Positions 50,101-57,187 of a DNA stretch of 57,187 nucleotides are shown here, piece after piece (position 1 is the stretch's first letter; each line of letters starts with the position of its first letter). The stretch spans positions 1-57,187 of the forward strand of contig CAVJLG010000079.1 of the NCBI GenBank assembly GCA_963650135.1. The letters run 5' to 3'. The notes beneath the pieces were generated by a model that was not told the DNA's origin, made no database searches, and was given only the letters and a program-made list of their open reading frames with translations. Source of the stretch: HGM13006 sp963650135 (GTDB taxonomy: Bacteria; Bacillota; Clostridia; Oscillospirales; Oscillospiraceae). The position numbers and the translations under genes were made by a program.

Positions 50101-50858
50101 TAGAGGTCGTAAGCCTTCTTTACGGCCTCGTCCTGAATGTCGGCCTGGTCAATATGGGTGGAGAAGGTGGTATGGCGGCAGTGATCGGACCAATAGGTAT
50201 CCACCACCTTGAGCTCGGTGATGGTGGGATCACGGTGGGCCTCATTTTTGAAATAATCCTGGAAGAAGCTCAGATCGTCCACGTCCATGGCAAGGCCGTG
50301 CTGGTCAATCAGCGGGGCCAGAGCGTCCTTATCCAGCGCGGTGAAACCGGTGAGGGTAGCAACCTCGGTGGGGATGGCATAGGTCTGCTCCAGGCTCTGG
50401 GGCTTGTCCAGGCTGGCTTCCCGGCTCTCCACGGGGTTGATGACATATTCTTTAATGCGCTGGAGCTCTTCGGGGGTGATGGTGCCGTACAGGGCATAGA
50501 CCTTGGCGGCGGATACCAGTGGCCGCTCGCCGCAGGTCAAAATTCCGATACACTGCGCGCAGGAATCGGCCCGCTGGTCATACTGACCCGGGAGAGATTC
50601 CACGGCGAATACCACGCAGTCGCCCAGCTCCGGCATGGTTTCGTCATAGCAATCGTCCACCATGGGCTCGGAGAATACCGTCTGACGGGCCTTTTCATAG
50701 ACCTCAGGGCTCAGACCCTGGGCGTCGTACCGACAGAGAATCCGCAGGCGCGTAAGGCCGGTGATTCCCAGCTGATCCCGAAGATCCCGCAGAAGACTTC
50801 CTGCCTCTACCTGAAAGCCCTCCCGCTTTTCCGTGTAGCAGCGATAAACCTGATTCAT
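47154..50858 (-). CDS. purL: Phosphoribosylformylglycinamidine synthase (single-chain PurL/FGAM synthase)
   Basis: A 1234-residue fused enzyme for step four of purine synthesis. The N-terminal linker region contains Y-W-S-D-H-C-R-H-T-T-F (~225). The two AIRS-type ATP-binding halves show N-E-T-H-N-H-P-T-E-I-E-P-F-G-G (~325) and G-G-K-D-S-M-S-G-S-F (~780). The C-terminal class I glutaminase has L-G-I-C-N-G-F-Q (nucleophile Cys ~1105) and P-V-S-H-G-E-G. Clostridia often have this long form instead of separate PurL, PurQ and PurS. GGAGG eight bases upstream selects the ATG at 50858. It lies within the secA-SDR unit, apart from other pur genes. Confidence 0.95.
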   Translation of the reverse strand: MNQVYRCYTEKREGFQVEAGSLLRDLRDQLGITGLTRLRILCRYDAQGLSPEVYEKARQTVFSEPMVDDCYDETMPELGDCVVFAVESLPGQYDQRADSCAQCIGILTCGERPLVSAAKVYALYGTITPEELQRIKEYVINPVESREASLDKPQSLEQTYAIPTEVATLTGFTALDKDALAPLIDQHGLAMDVDDLSFFQDYFKNEAHRDPTITELKVVDTYWSDHCRHTTFSTHIDQADIQDEAVKKAYDLYLQCRQEVYGEKAKTRPITLMDMGTLAAKTLKKRGILQHLDESEEINACSVHIDADMDGKPEDWLLMFKNETHNHPTEIEPFGGAATCVGGAIRDPLSGRSYVYQAMRVTGAGDPTVPISDTLPGKLPQRKLTTTAAAGYSSYGNQIGLATGLVHEFYHPGYIAKRMEIGAVVGAAPASNVVRLTPAPGDRVILLGGRTGRDGCGGATGSSKSHTSASLETCSAEVQKGNAPEERKLQRLFRDPQVTRMIKRCNDFGAGGVSVAIGELADGLDIELNAVPKKYDGLDGTELAISESQERMAVVVAPEHVEAFMAAASRENLEATLVATVTESPRMVLRWNGKAIVDLSREFLASNGADKHTTVSVPKLPQPTAIIPGSTVAEKLKNLVESLDCCSQQGLTERFDGSIGASSVLMPFGGRHQSTPTQVMAALLPSGTRDTSTCSVMGYGFNPAISSQSPFAGAATAVIESVSKLVAAGCDPDAAYLTFQEYFERLRTEPERWGKPFAALLGAFTAQIGLGVAAIGGKDSMSGSFNELDVPPTLVSFAIAAQNAGKVLTPEFKSAGHPVYLFTAPGYQDLAGTKSMFRQVHALADQGKLLSGWSLTAGGAAEGIFKMSLGNRVGFRLAEGVDADSLFTQSYGSILVEAKESLEVGTLLGYTIEDAVLELGESLPIADYEKLWEDKLESVFPMKAGTQETVPAISYTQRPHQAPAYKHLKPKAVIPVFPGTNCEYDTARAVEKSGGEAEIIVVRNLTASALAETADAMEQAIRSAQMVILPGGFSGGDEPDGSGKFIASFFRNPQLSDAIHDLLQKRDGLMLGICNGFQALIKLGLVPFGEIVPMDAECPTLTYNLIGRHQSRYCTTRVASVKSPWLMHCNVGDLHNIPVSHGEGRFVATDAMLKQLIDNGQIATQYTDLTGVPSMDIQYNPNGSMLAIEGITSPDGRVLGKMGHTERAGEFVGKNIYGSKYQPIFQAGVDYFKL

Positions 50859-50886
50859 TGTTTGAACCTCCATTTTCCTGTCCGTG

Positions 50887-52596
50887 TCATTTTACTGTGA
50901 TGTTTTCGATGCCATAAAAGAGATTCCCGGGGGCGGGATTCAGACCGCTAAAGACCCCGCGAGAAGTGAAAACGGCGTTGTTTTCAAAAAGGATGGGGCA
51001 GAGATAGCCCTGATCCATGACATATGCATAGAGATCATAATGGTTGCCGCTGTTTTCCAGGGCACTGTCCAGGCGCGATGTCAAAACGGAATCCGACTGG
51101 ATGCCGCCATAGTTGAGATCGCCGCTGGAGGTCAGCAGGGGCCTAAGGTCCAAATCCGGGCTCAGGCATACATCGGCATAATAGAGATCATAATTTCCGG
51201 CCGAGAGCGCTTCGAGAAAATCGTCCTCGGTCAGGGTGTTGACGGTTACGGTAAAGCCCACATCCTCCAGCTGAGATGCGGCAAGCTTTGCAGCGGTGAC
51301 GCGGCTTGCATTGCCGGAGAGAACGATCATGGTCAGCTCGTTATAGACGCTTTCTTCCGAGGTGTCTTGCGTTGCCTGGGTCTCGGTATCGTCGTCAAGG
51401 GTATCGTCCAGCAGCGCGTCGTCTTCCAGCGAACTGTCTTCCGACTGGGTGGTAGTGGATGTGTTATTTTGATTTCGCTGTGCGCCGGGGCCGTCGGTGA
51501 CCCGGGGGTCGTCGTCCGGCAGATGGAACAGCGAGCTTTTCAGCAGCTGATTAAGGGCGGCGTCAGCGTCATATGCATAGTTCTGGGCCAGCTCCTCGCT
51601 GTACATGGAGCTGACAGCCGGAACGGGCAGCACCGTGGGGTTCGCAAAGTTGTGGTAAACCGACTCGGCAATGGTGCTGCGGTCAATGGCGCGGATGATG
51701 GCCGTGCGAATGTCCGTGGAGGAGCAGACCCCAAGGGTCATGTTAAAGCCAATGAACTGCATCACCGTGTTGGGGCTGTTCCACAGCTCATAGTCGCAGT
51801 GGAAGGTGGCCGCAGTGGAGGACAGGGGATTGTTATACACCAAATCCACGTTGTCCAGCTCGAAGTTATCCCGGGTATCCTCGGCAGAGCTGCTGGAATA
51901 AAGGGAGATACTCTGGATATTCACCCGCTCTGCACCCTGCCACCAGTTGTGGTCCAGGGTCAAAACGTCACCGTTCCTGACAAAGGGCCCGGTGCCAAAG
52001 GGGGCGCTGTCGGTGGTGGCACCGCTGGGGATAATGGGGAAGTTTAGTAAGCAGGGCAGCCGGTCATTGGGGGTGCTGAGGTAAATGGCGACTGTACTGG
52101 AATCCACTGTCTCATAGCTGGCAATATCCGTAAAGCGCCCGCTGTACAGCTCGGATTCCTGGGCCTGGGCCAGAGAATAGGTTACGTCAGAGGCGGTAAG
52201 GCGATTGCCGTTGGAGAACCAGGCGTCCTGGAGCGAGATGGTATAGGTGAGCCCATCGTCGCTTACGCTGTATTCCTTGCACAAAACCGGCTCTGCATCG
52301 AAAGCTTGATTTAAGGTGAACAGACCCTGATAAATCAGCTGCATTACAGCCTGATTTTCCATGCCGCGGCAGGTATAGGGGTTCCAGCCGTAATTGCCGT
52401 TATAGGGCATGGTAAAGGTGCCGGAGGATACGGTGGCCTGAGTCTCCAAAGCGGAATCCGCAGAATCCACCGCGCTGGCCTGGATGCCAAAGGAGGATGC
52501 GGCGGAATTGGTTTCGACGGTTTTGTCTCCGCAGCCGGACAGCTGGGAGAATACCAGGCAGGCGGCGAGTACACCGCAGAGGGTCCGGCGGCTCAT
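50887..52596 (-). CDS. SBP_bac_5-type peptide-binding lipoprotein with an acidic insert
   Basis: A 569-residue extracellular solute-binding protein family 5 member. The lipobox S-Q-L-S-G-C-G-D gives a lipidated Cys at about residue 22. The ligand domain shows N-P-Y-T-C-R-G and Y-S-V-S-D-D-G-L-T-Y-T-I, the usual family pattern. Residues ~365-417 are a low-complexity Asp/Glu/Thr/Ser/Gln stretch not typical of the family, interrupting the second lobe. No permease or ATPase gene is nearby, so it is an orphan binding protein or one served by a remote transporter. Its ATG overlaps the pgeF stop by 4 bases. Confidence 0.88.
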   Translation of the reverse strand: MSRRTLCGVLAACLVFSQLSGCGDKTVETNSAASSFGIQASAVDSADSALETQATVSSGTFTMPYNGNYGWNPYTCRGMENQAVMQLIYQGLFTLNQAFDAEPVLCKEYSVSDDGLTYTISLQDAWFSNGNRLTASDVTYSLAQAQESELYSGRFTDIASYETVDSSTVAIYLSTPNDRLPCLLNFPIIPSGATTDSAPFGTGPFVRNGDVLTLDHNWWQGAERVNIQSISLYSSSSAEDTRDNFELDNVDLVYNNPLSSTAATFHCDYELWNSPNTVMQFIGFNMTLGVCSSTDIRTAIIRAIDRSTIAESVYHNFANPTVLPVPAVSSMYSEELAQNYAYDADAALNQLLKSSLFHLPDDDPRVTDGPGAQRNQNNTSTTTQSEDSSLEDDALLDDTLDDDTETQATQDTSEESVYNELTMIVLSGNASRVTAAKLAASQLEDVGFTVTVNTLTEDDFLEALSAGNYDLYYADVCLSPDLDLRPLLTSSGDLNYGGIQSDSVLTSRLDSALENSGNHYDLYAYVMDQGYLCPILFENNAVFTSRGVFSGLNPAPGNLFYGIENITVK

Positions 52597-53399
52597 CGGC
52601 TGCCTCCCGCTACGATGATTGCCCCCAAAGACCCCCGCTGGTCCTTATGCCGCCGGGCCGACCAGAACAAATCCGGGGCACAGGCGGTGCACAGGGGGCT
52701 GGTGTCCATGTGTTCGGGCAATACTCCGGCCTTTTGCAGGAATAGCCGATTGAGATACTTGAGGTCCACATGGTACTTCTCGCCGGTTTGTGTAATGGCG
52801 GGCATGGCCTCGTCACCCAGGGCGGCAATCATCGCCTGGGGCACGTCCTCGTCGGTTTCGAAGCAGCAAGGGGAAATGCAGGGCCCCAGCGCAGCCCGAA
52901 TGTTTTTGGGGTCGCAGCCATAAGTCTCTGCCATGGCCGCGACGGTTTTTCCTGCAATGCCAAGGGCGGTGCCGCGCCAACCGGCATGACAGGCGCCCAC
53001 AGCGCCGGTGACCGGATCCTCCAGCAGAATGGTGCCGCAGTCCGCCGAGAATACCACCAACGCAGTGCCGGGGACATTGGTCATCAGACCGTCGGCCTCA
53101 TAGTCCGTATGGGCATAGAGGCCTTTCCCCCAGTCCTGCTCGGTGCAAAGGCGCACGGCGTCTCCGTGAACCTGGACGGCCTGGAAGGTTTTATGGGGAT
53201 CAAAGCCAATGGCTTCCCCGAGAATTTCGTAGTTTTTCAGTACATTTTCCCTGCTGTCGCCCCGGGACAGCCCCAGATTCATAGAGGCAAGATGCCCGGT
53301 GCTGACGCCCCCCAAACGGGTGGTAAACCCGTGGGGCCGGTCAAGCAGGCTACTTTGATAGCAGAGGAGCGTTCCCCTGCGGAGATCATGAAAGCTCAT
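52593..53399 (-). CDS. pgeF: Peptidoglycan editing factor PgeF (YfiH/DUF152, laccase-like)
   Basis: A 268-residue YfiH-family protein. The family motifs are G-F-T-T-R-L-G-G-V-S (~25), V-H-G-D (~78), A-D-C-G-T-I-L-L (zinc Cys, ~118) and H-A-G-W-R-G-T (~138). These proteins remove wrongly incorporated L-Ser from cell-wall precursors in E. coli; copper-oxidase and adenosine-deaminase activities have also been reported for the family. It lies 9 bases after secA and overlaps the SBP gene by 4 bases. Confidence 0.93.
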   Translation of the reverse strand: MSFHDLRRGTLLCYQSSLLDRPHGFTTRLGGVSTGHLASMNLGLSRGDSRENVLKNYEILGEAIGFDPHKTFQAVQVHGDAVRLCTEQDWGKGLYAHTDYEADGLMTNVPGTALVVFSADCGTILLEDPVTGAVGACHAGWRGTALGIAGKTVAAMAETYGCDPKNIRAALGPCISPCCFETDEDVPQAMIAALGDEAMPAITQTGEKYHVDLKYLNRLFLQKAGVLPEHMDTSPLCTACAPDLFWSARRHKDQRGSLGAIIVAGGSR

Positions 53400-53408
53400 G
53401 GCGCCTCC

Positions 53409-56189
53409 TCAGGATTCGGTGTTTTTACCGGCTGCCATGTCCTTGTCCAGGCAGCAGTTCTTATATTTTTTCCCGGAGCCGCAGGGGCAGGGATCGTTAC
53501 GGCCCACCTTGATTTTCTTCTTCATGGGGGCTTTCTTTACGGATTTATCGTCACCGGCACCGGCAGCGGTAACCTTTGCCACCTTCTCGCGCTTCAGGGG
53601 CTCGTTCCGCTGAATCCGGAACAGGAACAGGCGGCGGGAGGTTTCTTCCTGGATGGAGCGGTTCATGGCCTCAAACATGGCATAGCCCTCGCGCTTGTAC
53701 TCCACCAGAGGATCGCTCTGACCATAGGCCCGGAGCACGATGCCCTGACGCAGATCCTGCATGGCGTCGATCTGATCCATCCAGTATTCATCTACTACCC
53801 GCAGGGTAATCACGCGCTCGGCTTCCCGCATCAGGGGAGAACCGTAAGCGGCTTCCTTCACGGCATAGACCTGGTCGGCCAGGGCCATGAGCTTGTCCAG
53901 CAGTGTGTCGGCGGTGAGGGAAGAGAGCTCCTCGTCGCTGGGATTGTAAGCGCCCTTGGGGAAGTAGAGCCCCTCCATATTCTTGAGGATTTCCTGGAGC
54001 TCGTTCCGGTCCTCGAGATAGCCCTTCTCGCCCATCACGGAATGGATATCCGAAGCAAACACGTTCCGGCGCATGGTATGCAGAGACTCCTGCAGGTCCT
54101 CGCCGTCCAGCACCTTCTGGCGCTGCTCATAGATGACCTTACGCTGGGTGTTCATAACGTCGTCATATTCCAGCACGTTTTTACGGGTCTGGAAGTTGAT
54201 GCTCTCCTTCTTCTTCTGGGCATTTTCAATGGCGCCGGAGAGGATCTTCTGATCGATGGGGGTGTCCTCGTCCAGGCCCAGACGGTCCATCATGGAGGAT
54301 ACGCGCTCAGAGCCGAACAGACGCATCAGATCGTCTTCCAGGGAGATATAGAACCGGGTTTCACCGGGATCGCCCTGACGACCGGAACGGCCGCGCAGCT
54401 GGTTATCAATACGCCGGGACTCGTGGCGCTCAGTGCCAATGACAAACAGACCGCCTGCAGCACGGACCTTTTCCGCTTCCTGAGAGGTTTCGGCATGGTA
54501 TTTGTTATAGAGCTCGGTATAAGCGGCCCGGGCAGCGAGAATTTCCTCGTTGTCGGTGTCGGCATAGGAGTTGGACTCGATAATCAGCTCCTCGTCCATG
54601 CCCTGCTTCCGGAGGTCGTTCTTTGCCATAAACTCCGGGTTGCCGCCCAGCATAATATCGGTACCACGGCCTGCCATGTTGGTGGCGATGGTCACAGCGC
54701 CCAGCTTACCGGCCTGAGCAACGATCTCTGCTTCCTTCTCGTGGTGCTTGGCGTTCAGAACATTGTGGGCAATGCCTTCCTTTTTCAGCAGCTTGGAGAG
54801 CACCTCGGACTTTTCAATGGAGATGGTGCCAACCAGCACAGGCTGACCCTTTTCGTGACACTCCTTCACCTGGGCGATGACGGCGCGGAACTTGCCTGCT
54901 TCGGTTTTGTACACCACATCGGGATGGTCAATACGAATGACGGGCTTGTTGGTGGGAATCTCGATGACGTCCAGGTTGTAGATCTGAATGAACTCGTCTT
55001 CCTCGGTGAGCGCGGTACCGGTCATACCGGAGAGCTTGTTGTAAAGACGGAAGTAGTTCTGGAAGGTGATGGTGGCAAGGGTCTTGGATTCGTTGGCCAC
55101 ATCCACGCCTTCCTTGGCCTCGATGGCCTGGTGCAGACCCTCGGAATACCGGCGGCCATACATCAGTCGGCCGGTGAATTCATCGACGATAATAACCTGT
55201 CCGTCCTTGACCACATAGTCGATATCCCGGCGCATGACGCCGCGGGCCTTCAGGGCCTGATTGACGTGGTGAGAGATGGTGTTATTCTCGGGGTCGGAGA
55301 GGTTCTCAATGCCGAAGAACTGCTCGGCTTTCTTGATACCGGAGGCGGTGAGGGTGGCGATGCGGTCCTTCTCGTTGACAATATAGTCGCAGTCCAGATC
55401 GTCCTGGGCTTCCTTATCGTCGGTGTCGGCAAAGACCATCTTCTTCATCCGGGCTACCAGACTGTCAGCCTGGGCATAGAGCTGCGAGGACGCTTCGCCC
55501 TTACCGGAGATAATCAGAGGGGTACGGGCTTCATCGATCAGGATGGAGTCCACCTCGTCCACGATGGCGAAGGCATGGCCGCGCTGCACCATCTCTTTTT
55601 TATAGGTTGCCATGTTGTCACGGAGGTAGTCAAAGCCCATCTCGTTGTTGGTGCCATAGGTGATGTCGGCGGCATAGGCGTCCTTCCGCTCCTGGTTGGT
55701 GAGGCCGTGGATAATCAGACCCACGGACAGGCCCATGTAGTGGAAGACCTTGCCCATCCACTCGGAGTCACGCTTTGCCAGATAGTCGTTGACGGTGACA
55801 ATGTGAACGCCGTTACCGGTGAGGGCGTTGAGGTAAGCGGGGAGAATTTCCACCAGCGTTTTACCTTCACCGGTTTTCATCTCGGCGATTCGGCCCTGAT
55901 GGAGAATAATGCCGCCGATGAGCTGCACCCGATAGGGCCGCATGCCCAGCACGCGATCCGCAGCCTCGCGGATGGCGGCAAAGGCGTCCGGCAGAATGTC
56001 GTCCAGGGATTCGCCCTTCTGAAGGCGGCCCTTGAGCACGTCGGTCTGCCCCTTCAGCTCGGCCTCGCTCATGGCCTTATAGGTGTCGCCCAGCGCCTCA
56101 ATGCGGTCCACAATGGGGGTGATGGATTTGACCTCCCGCTGAGAATGGGTGCCGAACAGCTTATTCATGGTATTGGAAAATAAACCCAT
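53409..56189 (-). CDS. secA: Preprotein translocase ATPase SecA
   Basis: A 926-residue SecA. Walker A is M-K-T-G-E-G-K-T (residues ~108-115), Walker B/DEAD-type I-V-D-E-V-D-S-I-L-I-D-E-A-R-T near 210, followed by T-N-M-A-G-R-G-T-D-I near 510. The C-terminal zinc tail is C-P-C-G-S-G-K-K-Y-K-N-C-C. It powers protein export through SecYEG. AAAGGA ten bases upstream supports the ATG at 56189 rather than 56222. It heads the six-gene minus-strand unit. Confidence 0.97.
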   Translation of the reverse strand: MGLFSNTMNKLFGTHSQREVKSITPIVDRIEALGDTYKAMSEAELKGQTDVLKGRLQKGESLDDILPDAFAAIREAADRVLGMRPYRVQLIGGIILHQGRIAEMKTGEGKTLVEILPAYLNALTGNGVHIVTVNDYLAKRDSEWMGKVFHYMGLSVGLIIHGLTNQERKDAYAADITYGTNNEMGFDYLRDNMATYKKEMVQRGHAFAIVDEVDSILIDEARTPLIISGKGEASSQLYAQADSLVARMKKMVFADTDDKEAQDDLDCDYIVNEKDRIATLTASGIKKAEQFFGIENLSDPENNTISHHVNQALKARGVMRRDIDYVVKDGQVIIVDEFTGRLMYGRRYSEGLHQAIEAKEGVDVANESKTLATITFQNYFRLYNKLSGMTGTALTEEDEFIQIYNLDVIEIPTNKPVIRIDHPDVVYKTEAGKFRAVIAQVKECHEKGQPVLVGTISIEKSEVLSKLLKKEGIAHNVLNAKHHEKEAEIVAQAGKLGAVTIATNMAGRGTDIMLGGNPEFMAKNDLRKQGMDEELIIESNSYADTDNEEILAARAAYTELYNKYHAETSQEAEKVRAAGGLFVIGTERHESRRIDNQLRGRSGRQGDPGETRFYISLEDDLMRLFGSERVSSMMDRLGLDEDTPIDQKILSGAIENAQKKKESINFQTRKNVLEYDDVMNTQRKVIYEQRQKVLDGEDLQESLHTMRRNVFASDIHSVMGEKGYLEDRNELQEILKNMEGLYFPKGAYNPSDEELSSLTADTLLDKLMALADQVYAVKEAAYGSPLMREAERVITLRVVDEYWMDQIDAMQDLRQGIVLRAYGQSDPLVEYKREGYAMFEAMNRSIQEETSRRLFLFRIQRNEPLKREKVAKVTAAGAGDDKSVKKAPMKKKIKVGRNDPCPCGSGKKYKNCCLDKDMAAGKNTES

Positions 56190-56264
56190 TATAATAATGT
56201 CCTTTCGTACAGTAATTTTCATCTACAGTAGGGTGCCTACAATGACCCCATCCTAATTTTCACA

Positions 56265-56293
56265 TTATAGCACATTGTATCTCAGTTGAAAAG
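56265..56293 (-). promoter_or_regulatory. Promoter of the secA unit
   Basis: Minus strand: TATAAT (56265-56270) with a weak -35 (TTTCAA/TTTTCA) 16-17 bases upstream, ~75 bases before the secA ATG. Confidence 0.55.
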
Positions 56294-56301
56294 TGGCAAG
56301 C

Positions 56302-56349
56302 AAAAAAATGGGGCTGTTGCATTTTGATTTTGCAACAGCCCCAATTTTT
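56302..56349. terminator. Bidirectional terminator upstream of secA
   Basis: TGGGGCTGTTGCA (56309-56321) pairs perfectly with TGCAACAGCCCCA (56331-56343), with a run of A before and T after. It ends the DUF975 gene transcript. Confidence 0.88.
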
Positions 56350-56415
56350 ACACGGATATGATAAATGGCGATAGACGATGCCGCACAAATCGGCATGAAC
56401 GTTTGACGAAGAAAG

Positions 56416-57123
56416 TCAGTCCGCAGCCGTGGCTGCATTTTGCTCCTTGAGGGAATAATAAAGCTCTGCATGCGTCAGATTCATGTACGGCTCTGCATAA
56501 AAAATACCAACGAGTCCCAGAGTCACGAGGCTGAGCAGAATCCAGCCGATAAATGACAGATCCAATACAAATGCACTCCACTTGTTTCCCTTCATCATGG
56601 CCTTGCTTTGAGCAAACGCATCCTTGCGGCTGACAGTGGGATCATCAGCCAGAATGTACGGTATCATCATATATTCATACGACTTAACGATACCGGGAAT
56701 GATAAGAAGCAGCCCCCACAGGAATGTGAAAATGGCACGGAACAGCATGACAACGCCGACATAGGCATAACGATTCTTGAAAGCAAAAAGCATATCCTTC
56801 ATCTTGGAATCGCCCGTTTTGCAATTCAGATAGAATTTCTGGCATCCAACTTCAAGCGGATTCCACAATAGAATCTTGAGAACCAGGTGAATGATTGCGG
56901 AAACTGCGATTGCAACCCAGATTACTCGAATTGCCATAACCAGTGACCCGTGATCCAGCGACGCAAGGGTCGAGGACAGGTCTGAATCTTTTGCGGCGTT
57001 ACTGCCGGAGGCAGTTCCGGATACCTGCAAAAACGACAGCACAATCCCCACAACCACCGCTTTCCAGTAGTTCAGCTTTAACAGCTGCTTTGCCGAGGTC
57101 TTTAGTTCTTTTCTGCTCCACAT
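56416..57123 (-). CDS. DUF975 family integral membrane protein
   Basis: A 235-residue protein. It begins W-S-R-K-E-L-K-T-S-A-K-Q-L-L-K and has about five membrane segments. The family signature is visible: L-L-I-I-P-G-I-V-K-S-Y-E-Y-M-M-I-P-Y-I-L-A-D (~140-160), then S-R-K-D-A-F-A-Q-S-K-A-M-M-K-G-N-K. DUF975 proteins are common in Firmicutes and have no settled function. GAGGAGAGATACT precedes the ATG. The last 64 bases of the window hold no further feature. Confidence 0.88.
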   Translation of the reverse strand: MWSRKELKTSAKQLLKLNYWKAVVVGIVLSFLQVSGTASGSNAAKDSDLSSTLASLDHGSLVMAIRVIWVAIAVSAIIHLVLKILLWNPLEVGCQKFYLNCKTGDSKMKDMLFAFKNRYAYVGVVMLFRAIFTFLWGLLLIIPGIVKSYEYMMIPYILADDPTVSRKDAFAQSKAMMKGNKWSAFVLDLSFIGWILLSLVTLGLVGIFYAEPYMNLTHAELYYSLKEQNAATAAD

Positions 57124-57187
57124 AGTATCTCTCCTCGTATAATAAGATTTGCAGACGATTTACAGTGTGTCTGCTTAGTACACTTTC

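Noticed and set aside
47958..50900. 980-codon open frame on the plus strand
   Set aside because: Antisense of purL. Its composition is Gly/His-rich filler with no domain, and purL on the other strand is unmistakable.
52770..56183. 1137-codon open frame on the plus strand
   Set aside because: Antisense of pgeF and secA; explained by codon usage of the real genes.

Overview
The window looks like chromosomal DNA from an anaerobic gut member of the Clostridia, probably Oscillospirales (inferred from gene content). It has a six-gene Rnf complex in clostridial order, a PucR-type regulator, a 2-enoate-reductase-like flavoenzyme, riboswitch-controlled transporters, strong AGGAGG ribosome sites and debris of a conjugative element of the gut-Firmicutes type. 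No rRNA operon, CRISPR array or complete prophage was seen.

Layout. 0-0.84 kb: fused gene fragments. 0.87-7.9 kb: a GPH-type symporter, a convergent PucR regulator, and a divergent operon of a small membrane protein, an Old Yellow Enzyme/2-enoate-reductase-type flavoprotein and a GntP-type permease. 8.05-14.6 kb: a decayed integrative conjugative element (ParB-like, SSB, a replication/DUF6017-type gene split by an IS1182-family insertion, a pilin-sortase fusion and a 5'-truncated LPxTG adhesin). 14.8-23.6 kb: cassette A, all on the minus strand: TauE/SafE exporter, aminotransferase, amino-acid ABC transporter, M20 amidohydrolase, cytidylate-kinase-like protein, D-2-hydroxyacid dehydrogenase and AEC carrier. 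Cassette A lies between two direct copies of a ~180-bp repeat (14.58 and 24.38 kb). 23.86-24.36 kb: IS remnants. 24.5-29.5 kb: a MoeA-like protein plus a FecCD-type metal/oxyanion ABC transporter behind a structured, terminator-bearing leader. 29.6-29.8 kb: tRNA-Val and tRNA-Gly. 29.99-34.93 kb: rnfCDGEAB. 35.0-38.4 kb: a PPC-domain protein and cassette B, a compact paralogue of three cassette A genes (TauE, aminotransferase, D-2-hydroxyacid dehydrogenase). 39-42 kb: tRNA-Arg, dCMP deaminase, a small membrane protein, a Crp/Fnr regulator and a MATE gene broken by a stop codon. 42.2-45.3 kb: ilvE and an AGCS symporter with a glycine riboswitch. 45.6-56.2 kb: a tightly packed minus-strand unit secA-pgeF-SBP-purL-MBL-SDR. 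56.4-57.1 kb: a DUF975 membrane protein.

How the genes may work together. Cassettes A and B share a promoter of the same architecture and an A5-N-CATG-N-T5 dyad upstream, so they are probably co-regulated. The enzymes suggest amino acid to 2-oxoacid to D-2-hydroxyacid, with export by TauE and/or AEC. Cassette A adds uptake and an N-acyl hydrolase. The transamination-reduction route would consume NADH, and the Rnf complex links the ferredoxin and NAD pools. Substrates are not determined by the sequence.
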